In this document: positions 1 through 12,000 of the stretch, piece by piece
Layout of the letters: each line of letters begins with the position of its first letter
How positions within the stretch are numbered: the stretch's first letter is position 1
DNA from: Prinsepia uniflora
Taxonomy: Eukaryota > Streptophyta > Magnoliopsida > Rosales > Rosaceae
NCBI GenBank assembly: GCA_032719365.1
Contig: CM064872.1
Coordinates: forward strand, 44,066,252-44,130,251
Length of the DNA: 64,000 nucleotides
Direction: 5' to 3'
Notes under the pieces: generated by a model
What the model was told of the DNA's origin: nothing
The model's database searches: none
What the model saw: the letters and a program-made list of their open reading frames with translations, nothing else
Made by a program: the position numbers and the translations under genes

Positions 1-747
1 ACTAAAGCTCTCAAATATACCCTCTGCAATTTGAAATGGGCTTTTTATTGGTTTGTTGGGAATACAAACTTCTAGCCTTTTTCTGCAGTCGTGTCTTCAC
101 AAGCTGAAGCTCCCAGCATTGGCTTGTTGTACACAAGAAGTGGTGCTGACTCCAGCTGTGAGGACCGTTCCCTCACCGTCTCTCTCCTCCAACCTCATCA
201 GCTTTTTAATCAGGTTTTGTTTAGTCCTTTAGCTAAATTTTGTTAATTTTGATGTAAAGTTTGGACATTGAATTGGTTATGGAGTTTAATGTGCAGGATA
301 TGACTAGTTAAAACATTAAGCGTGAAAATCTATATATTATAAACTCGGAGGATCGTTCCCTCTTTCTACAGTCAAAATCTCTCGCCTAACGTATGAAAAT
401 AAATATCATTGGGTTATAATGTTTAGTGTCAAAATCTCTATATTATATACTCTAAATATTATTGCCAAACTGCACAAGTTCTCATGGTTTACCATGAATG
501 TAAATGGAGGTACGGCGAGGGAGATGAAATCATGAAGATACAATACATTGATGGTCGCATTTCATGGGAGAAAAGTTAGATGGAAATTATTAATCCATAT
601 AAGTAGGTAACAAATTATAGCATGCAGAAATGTAGCGATGATGTTTGACTGAACCTATGTATGTAAGTAATAAATAATAGGTACAAGTAGGTGGACGTCT
701 CGAATTTTCAAAACTGAAAAAAAAAAAACTACCCTGAGCACATTAAG
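1..747. other. Unassigned AT-rich sequence with one possible exon scrap
   Basis: No complete gene is visible. On the plus strand about 43 codons can be read without a stop from about position 85 to 213, preceded by a CTGCAG and followed directly by CAG|GT, so this could be an internal exon or an exon scrap. I do not recognise the peptide and no neighbouring exon was found. The remainder is AT-rich intergenic sequence with a short A run near 717-728. Confidence 0.2.
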
Positions 748-1302
748 TATACTAGCCTCATTGCGAGTGGCATCGCGCCCGCGCGAGCTATTTTTCGTGA
801 CCTGAAATTACGTTATTTCCTATTTACAATTCTCAAGTATAAAAATGACTAAATCATATAATAAAATTGGATCATGTATAAACTAAATTTATATAACAAA
901 TACGCCTAGCTAGGGAGATTTTGAATTTTTCTTTACCTAAAAAAATGCGTACATCAAAAATAAAAATTCAAAATTTCTCTAGCTAGGCGTATTTGTTATG
1001 TAAATTTAGTTTGTACATGATCCAATCTTATTATATGATTTAGTCATTTTTATACTTGAGAATTGTAAATAGGAAAGAACGTAATTTCGGGTCACGAAAA
1101 ATAGCGCGCGGAGCGCGCCGAAGAGCCTCGCGCGGGCCCGAAGCCACCCGCAGTGAGGCTAGTATAATATATAATTTGATGATTTTTATATTCGATAATT
1201 GTAAATAATAAATAATATAATCTCGAGTTGCGCAAAAGGGAGCGTGGAGCTCGCCGAAGAGCCTCACGCAGGCGCAGAGCCGCCTGCAATGAGGCTAGTA
1301 TA
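748..1302. mobile_element. MITE-like long inverted repeat with a duplicated right end
   Basis: Two arms of roughly 190-205 bp (about 748-941 and 962-1166) are reverse complements with few differences, apart from a GC-rich stretch of about 20 bp missing from the left arm. They end in TATACTAGCCTCA and its complement, and the loop is only about 20 bp. A second, diverged copy of the right end follows at 1167-1302 and again finishes in TGAGGCTAGTATA. The design fits a fold-back or MITE-type non-autonomous DNA transposon. No transposase is present. The superfamily is not assigned because no convincing target duplication longer than TA could be read. Confidence 0.65.
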
Positions 1303-1923
1303 CATAATGCACTCGGCAACTTAAAAATAAATTAAATCAATTGAAGAGTGATCTCTATAGTTCAAAACTAAACTTATCATCCGAACTTACAAAATCACCA
1401 ATAAAGTCATTAATCAAATCCCGAACTCTTGATTTAGACAGCTGACTCACAAATACAACAGTAAAATTATCAATTGAACATTGCTGGTAAAAATTTAGAA
1501 GTAATCGGTAATCAAAAGTTCTATTAACTGCGTAAAGCTTGGAAATATTCACTCAATGTGGCTAAAGTTTGAAGAATCAAGAGACGGATCTTTTATGTCT
1601 CAATGATCCAATCCTCCAATTTTCAAGCATTAAGTCATAGAGAAAATGATGGCATCCACATTGATGATGTAGGGTTTCACCTACGGATTCTATACTCTCT
1701 TTTGTAAGTTACTACCTTTAAACCAAACCTGTTAATTTAGCTACACTATCAAGTGTAGCAGAATCCTCTCTAGGATCTGCTGATGATCGGAGATTGGGAG
1801 GAAAGCTGAAGCAGGAAAAATGGTGAAAACTATTATACAAATTTTTACGGATGATAAGATGTTAAAAAATTGCTCAAATGCATATATGCATAAGGAAACT
1901 ACAATCTGGAATAACATACCAAA
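1303..1923. other. Intergenic sequence, no gene recognised
   Basis: AT-rich sequence with only short open frames. It lies on the downstream side of the minus-strand ARF fragment and could contain further decayed exons of it, but nothing was recognised. Confidence 0.3.
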
Positions 1924-2228
1924 GAATATTAACCACACTACAAAGGATCTCCAAAGGAAGATTAAAAAGGGTTTTTCAGATGTGGTTCCTGATTTGTTGA
2001 TCCTTCCAAGTACAGAAACAAAAATTATTAGAAACCTAGTAAATAAAATAGATGCATCAAATATAAACAGATTTTAATCCATTAAGAAAAAACGAAAAAA
2101 ATAAAAAGAGAACATACAAAATATTTTACTTGTTCCATAGACCCTAAGGAAAATTGAACACCTTTTCTCCAATTCTTGGCATATCCACCAAAGGTCTTGC
2201 ACACAACTTCCACAACCCTGCTTACAGA
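1924..2228 (-). pseudogene. Auxin response factor (ARF) N-terminal gene fragment, broken
   Basis: Read on the minus strand, 2228-2130 encodes LWKLCARPLVDMPRIGEKVF, which matches the start of the ARF family (LWKxCAGPLVxxPRxGExVxYFPQGHMEQ). An in-frame TAG then replaces the expected glutamine, and the following SMEQ lies in a shifted frame. A GT donor follows directly, where ARF genes usually have their first intron. After about 120 bp, 2009-1924 gives GSTNQEP and, in another frame, FNLPLEILCSVVNI, matching the next ARF exon (ASTNQ ... LPxKILCxVVN). ARFs are B3-domain transcription factors, but here only a stub before the B3 domain remains, with stops and frameshifts. It keeps an intron, so it derives from genomic DNA rather than a processed mRNA. 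Confidence 0.65.
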
Positions 2229-2918
2229 TCACCACCTCCAAAACCTATCAATCAAACTGCAAACAATAAAATTAGACAAATGAATCTTCAATATGGGTCA
2301 AAGACTCAAAACTAATGATGCCTTTGGTTACTGAGAAAAACCCAGTAATTAAAACAGGCTCGACTCACAAAGATCAAAACTGTATCATAATCATCCCTCC
2401 ACCAAGATAAAAACAACAAACATTAGCGCTTTGATAAGCATCAAATTATGATCAATTGAAGTTTTTCTGATTAACCCCCTAACGGGATAGAAAAAGTGAC
2501 AATATCAATAAGAAAATAAAACAGCAAGGAGACAAACATACGAATGCATAAAATATGCTAATGTACAGAAATCACATGCTTAAACCTATCTGCTGCTAAG
2601 ACTGCAACATTGTTCATTGTGATTTCCGAAGAGTTTACGTAGTTATTTCTATAATGATGGATCTAATGGCATACACTCGTTAACTTATTGTGGCATAGTC
2701 AAAACAAAAGAAAGGAACCAAGCGTACTAATACATGCGTGGCAATAAGAGTAACTGCTATATAACTAAAAAATTGAAATAGGATGAAAGGAACAAAGTGT
2801 AAATACTTCTGAAAGATCAATTTTCTTTTAACTTAGAACCAAATAGCAAGAACAACCAAATGTCAGTCCCCTTCCTTATACATTTAAGAATGGAACGACA
2901 TTGAGTTTCAAAACTCAC
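2229..2918. other. Non-coding stretch between two gene fragments
   Basis: AT-rich sequence without a recognisable exon, repeat or RNA gene. It separates the ARF and CK2-alpha fragments, which point the same way. Confidence 0.3.
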
Positions 2919-3046
2919 CCTCTTCTTCTTAATAGGTTTGGGAGTCTTGATAATACATTTCTTATTTGGTGTATGATCCCTCGTTGTCGATTCATTTTAT
3001 GTTGCTCTCCCAACTTTCCTCACAATTTCGTAATCATCATGCTCCC
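2919..3046 (-). pseudogene. Casein kinase 2 alpha subunit, single-exon fragment
   Basis: The minus strand reads DDYEIVRKVGR, then a disordered stretch with an in-frame TAA, then KKCIIKTPKPIKKKR. This matches the conserved CK2-alpha exon around the glycine-rich loop (DDYEVVRKVGRG) and the ATP-binding lysine region (CxIKxLKPVKKKK). The exon is still flanked by a CAG acceptor side (3047-3049) and a GTGAGT donor (2918-2913), as in the parent gene. CK2 alpha is the catalytic Ser/Thr kinase subunit. This copy cannot make one, because the loop is scrambled and only about 40 codons remain. With the ARF fragment upstream in the window and the fragment at 38.5 kb it makes a group of same-strand gene scraps. 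Confidence 0.65.
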
Positions 3047-3170
3047 CTGCACATAATTAATTTAAAAATCAAAGAGCACCCCTTAATAAGCATCCATAAA
3101 GGTCAACAAACATCAATTAGACAACTCGTTCACCTAAATTGAATACCAAATACATCCAACCCAATCCACA

Positions 3171-3330
3171 AACACTGCCATCCACTGCATAATATTTATG
3201 ATTTAATTAACTTATGATGGCATCTATTGCTTTTTGTTCACAAATTGGCAACAAATTGATTAAGCTAAGAAATTTCATCATAGAATACGATAATTGGTAG
3301 CTCGATACTTAAAGAATTTGTGACAAACAC
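3171..3330. repeat. Left copy of a 155-bp tandem repeat split by element Q
   Basis: The sequence from AACACTGCCATCC through GAATTTGTGACAAACAC recurs at 38367-38526, just after the right LTR of Q, with roughly 5-8% differences by eye. Removing Q and one copy of its AACAC target duplication places the two copies head-to-tail with a period of 155 bp. Q therefore landed at the junction of an older tandem duplication. Confidence 0.7.
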
Positions 3331-5328
3331 TGTCAGGACCGGCCCCAAATCCTCCGGGATTAACGTGGGACCCGCCTGATCCCGTCTGACACGAAGTGTC
3401 GAACCAGGGAAAATTCCATCTCTAGCCCTCGCCGGGGCTATCAGAGTGCATCAGGATCGTAGGAGGAGGGGGGTGATGTCTCATCTTTGCTACAGCCCGC
3501 ATCCGCAATCAACCTGAAGGGCATTAAAACACGAAAACTGTGAGTGGACAATTTCAACTTTTCATTTAAAAACCTTTTTGCATAAAGACATTTATGCCCG
3601 TCATAAAAACATACGCATGCATTCCAAAAACCGTTTAGTAAAACATTCATAAAATCAATCAATTCATCAAACATCTTTTTGAAATCATTCAAGGGTTCAT
3701 GCCTGGTTCCCATAAACCGTCATGACCCACAAACACCTTTCACGGGTTCATGCCGGTTCCCATAAACCGTCATGAACCATAAATCCATTTGGGTCCTCGA
3801 CCCGAAATCACAATTCAAAACCCGTAGGTCAAATCAATAGGGACTCAGCCCAATTCACATCAAGTACGGGGTCTCCGCCCCCAAATCATTTCTAAGTCAT
3901 AAAACACAGGGTCTGCGCCCCAAATCACTTTTCCATAAAACTCATAAGTATCAACATACGTATAACCCATCCGCGTCACTTCTGAGAAGATGCCAACTCG
4001 GGGCACACAGCCCCTAGGGAACACATCCCCGATATAGTCACGATATGAATCTCTATACTAGTGTGTACACTACTTGGGGTCTCACTCCGAGTCTTCTCCC
4101 AGGAATCTCCATCTGGGAGGCTCAATCTCTGGATCTAGTCCGAGCTCTCTCTCTGGATCTAGTCCACACATCTCTCTGGAATCTGGTCCGGGACCACATC
4201 ATATCTAGTAACCACCACTCCTGGAACGGAATCCCTATGGGGATACCCATTCTGGTATGTGGATCGTGACTCTCCAGGTCGACGCTGGAGGAGACCATAT
4301 AATCATATGGAGGGTTCATTCATTTTCAAATACTTTCTTTCTTTCTCAATTCACTTTTCAACTGGGTCTCATACCCGATTCATTTCAACAGGATTCCTCG
4401 ATTCCAATTCAATTCCATTTCACAGGTCTCGGCCTAAATCCACAGTTCAACTGGGTCTAATGCCCGAATTTTCATTACATAAATCGAACTGGGACTCAAG
4501 CCCGATTTCACAATCAACAGGGCCCCAAGCCCGATATCCCGAATAACTAGGCCCTAACCCCGAACCATCAAGCAACGGGTCTTCCAGCCCGATTTCATAA
4601 CCAACAGGGCCTTAAGCCCGATATCTCAACCAAATGGGTCTCAGGCCCGATATCATAAATCAACGGGTCATCAAGCCCGATAGTATAACTAACTGGGCCT
4701 CAAACCCGAATCATAAACCAACTGGACCCTCGGTCCGATCGTATAGCTCAAATGGGCCCTAGGTCCGATTCCTCGTCAAATCAAATGGACTCCAAGTCCG
4801 AGAGTTTGCAAATAAAATGGGTCTCGTGCCCGATTTCCTATTTCCAAATCCGAAATCCATTTATTAAACCCTCGTTGAAAACCTAGAACGTATATGCATC
4901 GTATAAAACCGTAAATCACGAAATACGTGCAAATACGTAAATCCTAGGCTACCACAAACAAATGCACTCATGGCATCACAAAACATATATTAAAACAATT
5001 ATAAAACATTTATGCTTGCATCAATTTCGAGAGAAGGTCCACTCATAGACCGTCTGAAGCTGCGCCTTGATACGCGTGCCATAACCTTCTTCCGGGTCAA
5101 ACGTCGCCTCCGGGATTCCCAAACATGTCCAAATTCATTTAGAGGATTATTAACTACTTAATTAACCTCCTACCAAAATCCCGTAATTTTCCCGAACTTT
5201 TAACTATTTTTAAACCAATCCTAAACCTTCCGACGTCCAGGACTATATCGAAACGATGTCTGATTGATACGAAACCAGTTCCAAAATGTTCGTTACATCG
5301 AATAGATGATTTCGTATGTTGGACACAT
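3331..5328 (-). repeat. Q left LTR, outer piece
   Basis: Aligns with 35174-37167 of the right LTR. It contains the hairpin array (about 3690-4840): many units of the form GGGT-N5-ACCC, GGGC-N5-GCCC or GGAC-N5-GTCC spaced 25-30 bp apart. It also holds the intron-like module with acceptor side CTTCAG|GTTGATT near 3514. The donor side near 5037-5046 reads ATGAGTGGACC in sense, so the donor GT seen in the right LTR is mutated here. Confidence 0.85.
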
Positions 5329-8300
5329 TGTAACAACCCGTCCCGAGAACCGAGATTAGTAGACTAATTAAGGTGTGATTAGTGAGGTTAAGCAGTGGTT
5401 AGGTGGTCCCGATAGGTCCTTGCGGGTAGAATGACGATTTTGCCCCTGGTCCGGGCAAAATAGTTGACTTTTAGTTTGGGTGGTCAATTGGGTATTGGCC
5501 AGTGACCAGGACGTAGTTGAGGATGTCACGAATCCGTAGACATGAGGTACGTTCGATTCCGACATCCGAGGAGGAAGTTGTGATGTTCGGAAGGTTGAGG
5601 GCATGACCGTAATTTGGGTAAAGTAGGGGGAATAGTTGACTTTTTGTATAATCGGGTTTTGGTAGATTGACCTAGCATGGTTAGATAGTTCTTGTCATCC
5701 TGAGTTCGATGACAGGCGGCACGTATTCATCGGACTTACGAGGCGAGAGTTACGGGTCTAGGAAGTTTTGGTAAAACCGTAAAAATGTGTAAACTGGAGG
5801 GTATTTTGGTCTTTTTGCACATTGGGATTTGTGCAGAAAGAAGGAAATGGACGGCTGGGATTTCACCAGGTGAGATAAGGAGTGGAGTGGATGGTGACAC
5901 ATGGCAGGGGGCTAGAGGATTCTGGGAGAATCCTGTGTGGTCTCAGCCCAAATAATTGGAGTGCACTCGTGCAACCCGTGCAGTTCTTCGATACACAGAG
6001 AAACAGAGTGAACTTGTGAGGAGAAGTTGGGGGAGTGATCGTGGCTGGTGTTGAGTTCTGGTGAGTGAGGGAGAGACAGGGAGGTCAGTGTGAGCTGGTG
6101 GTGGTGAATTGGGGCTGTGATCGTGCACGGCGACACGGCGGTGGTGCGGAGAAGTTTTGGGGAAACAGGGAGCCTGTGAGTTCGAGGTGGTGGCTACGCC
6201 GTGAGGTGAGGCAAACCAAGGCGAGGGAAGCCGTAGGAGACTGTAGGGAGGCCAACGACCACCGTGGCACGCGGCGGTGCGCACGGCGAAGCTGCAATCG
6301 AAGGTGAGATCTCTTTACTCTGTTTTTCCCGTAAACTTCATTTGGAAAGTCGTGAGTCTGGGCTTAGAGTTGAGAGGATTGAAGGTTAGGGTGATGTTCA
6401 GGGAGGTTAAAGGAATGGTTTGGGATGGTCGCCGTGACGGGGGAGTACAAGGCGGAGCTCAGTCGAAGACGAGCATTCTGGTGCTCTGTTTGGTCGTGAA
6501 CTTCGAACCCAAAGTCGTGGACTTCTGGGGTGAGTCGAAGGGTTAGGAGTGTTGGACTAGGTTCAGTGAGGTTATGGGGTGAGTCTGGTGTCGCCACCGT
6601 GACGGGAGGTGACCGGAGTAGAAGGATCGTGAAACAGGGGAAAAGTGGCCGTCTGGTTCGAGCTTGAATCGACGATGACGGGGCTGTGTCAAGGTTAGAG
6701 GAGTTGAGGGATGGATTCGTGGTGTTTGGACGAAGCTGCAGGAGAAGAGAGGGAAGGAAAAAGGTGGCCGGACGGTGGAGAATGCCTCTCGCCGGTCCAG
6801 TTGCAGCGGCTGGTTCATCACAGTGCACTCGAGGTTGGGGGTGACACTGTAGCTGGCGCGTGAGGGCCACGCGCAGCCACTTTGGGCGGCGCGTGGGGGC
6901 GCGTGCGGCGGCGATGGGGAAAACGATCAACATGAATTTTGGTCTAGGAGTTGTGGTGAGTGCAATGGAGTTGGTTTCGAGTCAATCGGATGTCGTTTGA
7001 GTGTAGTTCCGCGAGGGTGAAGGTTTAGGGTCCCGGGGTTTTAGGTCTTCGGTTCGGGGATTTTTGAGGAAATTTAGGAGAATGTTTGTAGACGTATTAA
7101 TGACGTATTTTGACGGTGCTTGACAGGATCGGGATTTCCTGAGGAAGCCGAGGAACGTGCTGGACGTTCGGGACGCGAGTAGGGCTCAGTACTGTGAGTG
7201 GACCCTTTCTTTAAACTCGAGCATGCATAACTGTTTTCTATAATTGTTTTATGATTTTGATTATGATTCTATGTTTATTGAATATGTTTTGGTTGGTTTT
7301 ACATTGTTGCACGTTTTTCAAGAAAATACGGTATTTGGCACGTTTTACGAGAAATGTCAATTTCTGAGGAAAATGCCAGGGTTTTGGGAGTTTTAAAGGA
7401 TAACTAGTTTGATTGTTTACAAAGGGATTTTGCAACATGATTTGGTGATTAAATGATTTTCAGAAAGTGGATTCCGGATTTGGATTCGGAATGACGGTTT
7501 TGGATGCCGAAAGGGTATCGGACCAGTGGTTTCGGATTCGGGTTTGGATGTGGATTGGTAAATGGGTTTCAAATGGTTTTGGGATTGGATTTGCTGGATC
7601 TGGTTATTGGGTTTAAAGACCCGGATATATGTGACGGGGGACCGGCCGGATTGGGTTTAAAGACCCGGATTGAGTTTAAAGACTCGGGAGTTTAAAGACT
7701 CGGATATATTGATTTTTCCCCCATAGGCCTTGAGTTTAAAGACTCGGATATGATTAAGGCCTGGATTGAGTTTAAAGACTCGGGAGTTTAAAGACTCGGA
7801 TAGGTCCAGCAGGTTTGATCGGAAAATGATGATTTGATGTTTATGGTTTCTGATACGGTTTTATGATTCACATGCTGTGGTTTTTTTTAACTGTTTTATA
7901 GTGTTTCTGTTTCTTATGATGCGGTTTATGGTAAAGTGATTTATAACTGTGTTCATAACTATTGGTTGTGCATGTGGTTTTCAAAACGGAGGGTTAAAAT
8001 CGGTTTTCTGATAACTGTTTAGAACTTTTCTTTTATTATGGTCCACTCACACTTTTGTTTTAACTTGCCCTCCAGGTTGTGGAGCGAGCGCGGGGTCTTG
8101 ACGTCGAGGCAGTGTCCGAGGCATAGAAGTGACGTGGGGGATCCCAGAATAGCTTACAATCTTCCGTGTGCGTGTACTTTATCGGGTTTTAAATTCTTTG
8201 TATTTTGTACTAGGTTCTGTAAACGATAACGTCGGAATATTTTGTTTAATTACTCCTGCGTTTGACTGGATTTGAGTGAGTTGTACTTGGGTGTTGCGTC

Positions 8301-8363
8301 GGAGGTCAGATGGGAGCGGGATTTACCTCGGGTTTTGGGGTGAAACCGGGGTGGGTCCTGACA
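5329..8363 (+). repeat. Solo LTR of the M family, inserted in Q
   Basis: A 3035-bp LTR begins TGTAACAACCCGTCCCGAG and ends GGTGGGTCCTGACA. The 5-bp target duplication CACAT flanks it (5324-5328, 8364-8368), and the undisrupted right LTR of Q has a single AACAT at this place. No interior or second LTR adjoins it, so it is the product of LTR-LTR recombination. Inside are TTGACT W-box-like motifs near the start and the GC-rich GGCGCGTG/CACGCGC block (6848-6905). The intron-like module spans 7194-8075, and seven hairpin units lie in 7609-7797 (two GGGT-TTAAAG-ACCC and five GAGT-TTAAAG-ACTC). Long open frames in this LTR, for example on the minus strand at 6364-6933, are not credible genes. Confidence 0.9.
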
Positions 8364-8368
8364 CACAT

Positions 8369-9061
8369 CCCCAGAAACCCTACCACGCACTACCACGCGC
8401 CGTCCAAAGGCCCCTGCGCGTGGGCCCACGCGGCGGTGAACAATGCATCGTCCTCAGCAATCGAACCGGGTCTGGCCGGTTCACTGGTTCTCCTGGACCA
8501 GCGTGACCGGTCCGGCCTGGTTCCTCCCTCAAATCTCGTCCGTTTTGTCCCATTTCAATCCTAAAAATCCTATTTTCTTGTTTCCCATCTAAATCAATCC
8601 CTAAACCTAAGAAAAACCCACCCTCCATAGCTTCCTCAGCCCCCAACCACTACCAAAAACTTCCTATTATCCTCCTAACAACCTTTTTAGTTCAATAGAA
8701 ACATCAAAAACGGCCCATAATGCCACAATTGAAAATAAAGAGAAAAAATCGGTTTATCGGGCTTACCGTGCACTCCTCCCCCGCCGTCGATGGCGGCGCC
8801 GTTCCTGGCCGGCCACCAGCGTCCACACGGTCCTCAATCACTCTCTGGCCTCTCAGATATGATCATAGGGTTGAAGGGTTGGATTTGGGTTGGTAGTTTT
8901 GATCGAGTTTGTTTGGGAATGGGGAAAACGATCGATGAAGGCAAGAGATGATATGCATGAATGTGGGATGGTAGCCAGTGGATGAGTGACACTTGTCACT
9001 CATCCATTGGTTGCTGAAAAGCAACTGGGCCCACTAAAGTCCAAAAGCTCCTCGTAAAACG
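8369..9061 (-). repeat. Q left LTR, middle piece
   Basis: Continues the Q LTR between the solo LTR and the M block and matches about 37168-37916 of the right LTR. The right LTR has about 45 bp extra near 37422-37467, bounded by short CCACCC-type repeats, which this copy lacks. It contains the conserved GC-rich block (about 8376-8437). Confidence 0.85.
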
Positions 9062-12000
9062 TGTAAGGACCCACCCCAGTTTCACCCTGAAAACCGAGGT
9101 AAATCCTGCTCCCGTCTGACACCCTGACACAAATACAGTCAGACGCAGGGGAAATTATACTACATATCTCGAAGTCAACAGTTTACTGAGCATAGTACTC
9201 AATGCCAAAGAAAGAAAAATATTAAACTGTATACACGCACGCGGAAATTAAAACAAAATACTCTGGGATCCCTCACGTGACTTCTATGCCTCAGACGCTG
9301 CCTCGACGCCGGAACCCCGCCCTAGCTCCACAACCTGGAGGGCAGTAAAACAGAAGGTGTGAGTGGACCATATTTAAATAAGAATTTCCAAAACCATTTA
9401 TAAGAAAACCGGGTTTAGCCCTCCGTTTTGAAACCACATGCATAACCCAGTTCATAAAACAATTATAAACCAAATCACCATAAACCACATCATAAGAAAC
9501 AGAAATACTATAAAACAGTTATAGAAATCATATCACAAGCATCATAAAACCATAGCGTAAAACATCATTTTCCGATCAAACCTGCTGGACCTATCCGAGT
9601 CTTTAAACTCCCGAGTCTTTAAACTCAATCCAGGGCTCAATAATATTCGAGTCTTTAAACTCCCGAGTCTTTAAACTCAACAGGCCTACGGGGGAAATAT
9701 CAGTATATCCGAGTCTTTAAACTCCCGAGTCTTCAAACTCAATCTGGGTCTTTAAACCCAATCCGGGCCCGTCCCCCGTCAAATTAATATCCGGGTCTTT
9801 AAACCCAATAACCAGATCCAGCAAATCCAATCCAAAACCATTTGAAAACCACTTCTAAATCCACATCCAAACCCGAATCCAAAATCACCGGTCTGATGCC
9901 CTTCCGGCATCCAGAACCGTCATTCCGAACCCAAATCCGGAAATCCACTTTCCAACTTAAAAAACCAAATCTCGATTCTCGAAATCCGATTTCAAAACCG
10001 AAAACCTTTAATCACCACATCAGGTTTCACAATCCCTTTATGAAAATTTAAACCAATTATTGTTTGAAATTCCAAAACCATGGCATCATAATCAGAAATC
10101 AAGCATTTCTCGTAAAACGTGTTAAATAGTTATTTCTTGAAAACCGTGCAATTATATAAAACTACATCATAAATCCAACAAGCATGAAATCACAGATATA
10201 AAACAATTCTAGAAAAGCAGTTATGCATGTTCGAGTTTAAGGAAAGGGTCCACTCACAGTACCGAGCCCTCAATCGCGTCCCGAACGTCCTGCACGTTCC
10301 TCGGCTTCCTCGGGAAATCCCGATCCTGTCAACAACCACCGAAGTACGTTACTAACACACTTACGAAGGTTCACCTAATTTCCCTAAAAAATCCCCGAAT
10401 CCTAAACTAAGAAACTGGGACCCTAAGCTTCCACCCTCGCGAAACGACTTCGATTCGACGTCCGATTAACTCGAAACCACTTCCAGTAGACTCGTTATAA
10501 CTCTTAGACCAAAAACCATGTTGACCATTTTCCCCAGAACCGCCGCACGCGCCCCCACGCGCCGCCCAAAGTGGCTGCGCGTGGCCCTCACGCACCTGCT
10601 ACAGTACCACCGTCAACCTCACGTCGACCCGGTTCGCACCAGTGACCTACAACCTGAACCAGCGAGAGCGGTTCACCGCCGTGCCTGCACTATTCCCCTC
10701 CCTTTCTTCACCATTCTCATCGTCCAGACCTACCCTATCCATTCCCGTACTCCAATCACCTCGACACAGCCCCATACTTGTCGACTGAAACTAGAAAAAA
10801 ACCCGTACTATCCTCTGTTTTCTACTCCGGCCACCCAGGTCACCCCCCGTCACGATGGCTAGTCCAAACTCTGCCTAAGACAGTCATACACCTCATCCAA
10901 CTCACCAAAACGGTCGACTCTACCCCAAACTTCGCGACTTTACATTTGAAGCTCGACGGCAAAACAGAGTACACATGTACTCTCCGTCGTACCAACCTTC
11001 ACCGTGCACTCCCCATCACGGCAACATACTCAGACGATTCCTAGGACCTCCAGGAGTCTCACCCTAACCTCCAAATCCCTCGACTCTAGCCCTAGGTCCA
11101 CGACTTTTGAATTGAAACAATTAAGAAAAACAGGGGAATCGAGTATACCTTCGATTCTTCCTCCTCCGTCTGCACCGCCGTGTACCACGGTGTCCAACAG
11201 GTCCTCTGCACTCGTCCCAGCCTCCTCTTGGCTTGAATTGAGCCACCACACATCACAACCACCGTCTCTGTCTCACCGTCTCTCTGTTTTCTCAGAAACT
11301 CAGCCTCACCAACCACCGTGTCTCCGTGCACGATCTCGGTCCCAAACTCGATCATCAACCTCCTCTCTTCTTCCTTTCACCCTCACAACTCACCAGACTC
11401 ACCAACCTACACGATTACCTTCTCACTTCCTCTCAATTCCTCCCTCTGTTTTCTGTTCGTCGAACACAACCACAACACACAGACACGGGTGCACCCCAAA
11501 TAATTGGACCGTGCACACACGAGAACCACCCAGAACCCACTACACAATTGCCACATGTCACCAATCTGCCCATGCCTTCACCATCTGGCCCAATCTCAGC
11601 CATCCATTTTTCCCTCTCTGTGCACAAATCCCCAGATAACCAAAAGACCAAATTACCCTTCCTTTTAACTCAATTTTACAATTTTTCCACTAACTTCCTA
11701 GACCCGTAACTCCCACATCGTAAGTCCGATGAATACGTGTCGCCTGTCATCGAACTCAGGACGACAAGATCTATCTAACGGTCCTAGGCCAACATACTAA
11801 AACCCGTTCGTACAAAAGTCAACTTTTCCCCTTAATTTAGCCAAATTACGGCTATGCCCTCAACCTTCCGAACATCATAACTTCCTCCTTGGATGTTGGA
11901 ATCGGGCGTGCCACCTGCCTATGGATTCGTGACGTCCTAAACTACGTTCTGGTCACCGGTCAAAGTCCATCAGACCACCCGACCTAAAAGTCAACTTTTT

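Noticed and set aside
6364..6933. 189-codon open frame on the minus strand of the solo LTR
   Set aside because: Lies wholly in LTR sequence, is Pro/Ser/Thr-rich from skewed base composition, has no recognisable domain, and is not kept in the M LTR copies.
11004..11639. 211-codon plus-strand open frame in the M LTR (similar at 30514-31062)
   Set aside because: It is antisense to M, within the LTR, compositionally biased, and changes frame between the two copies.
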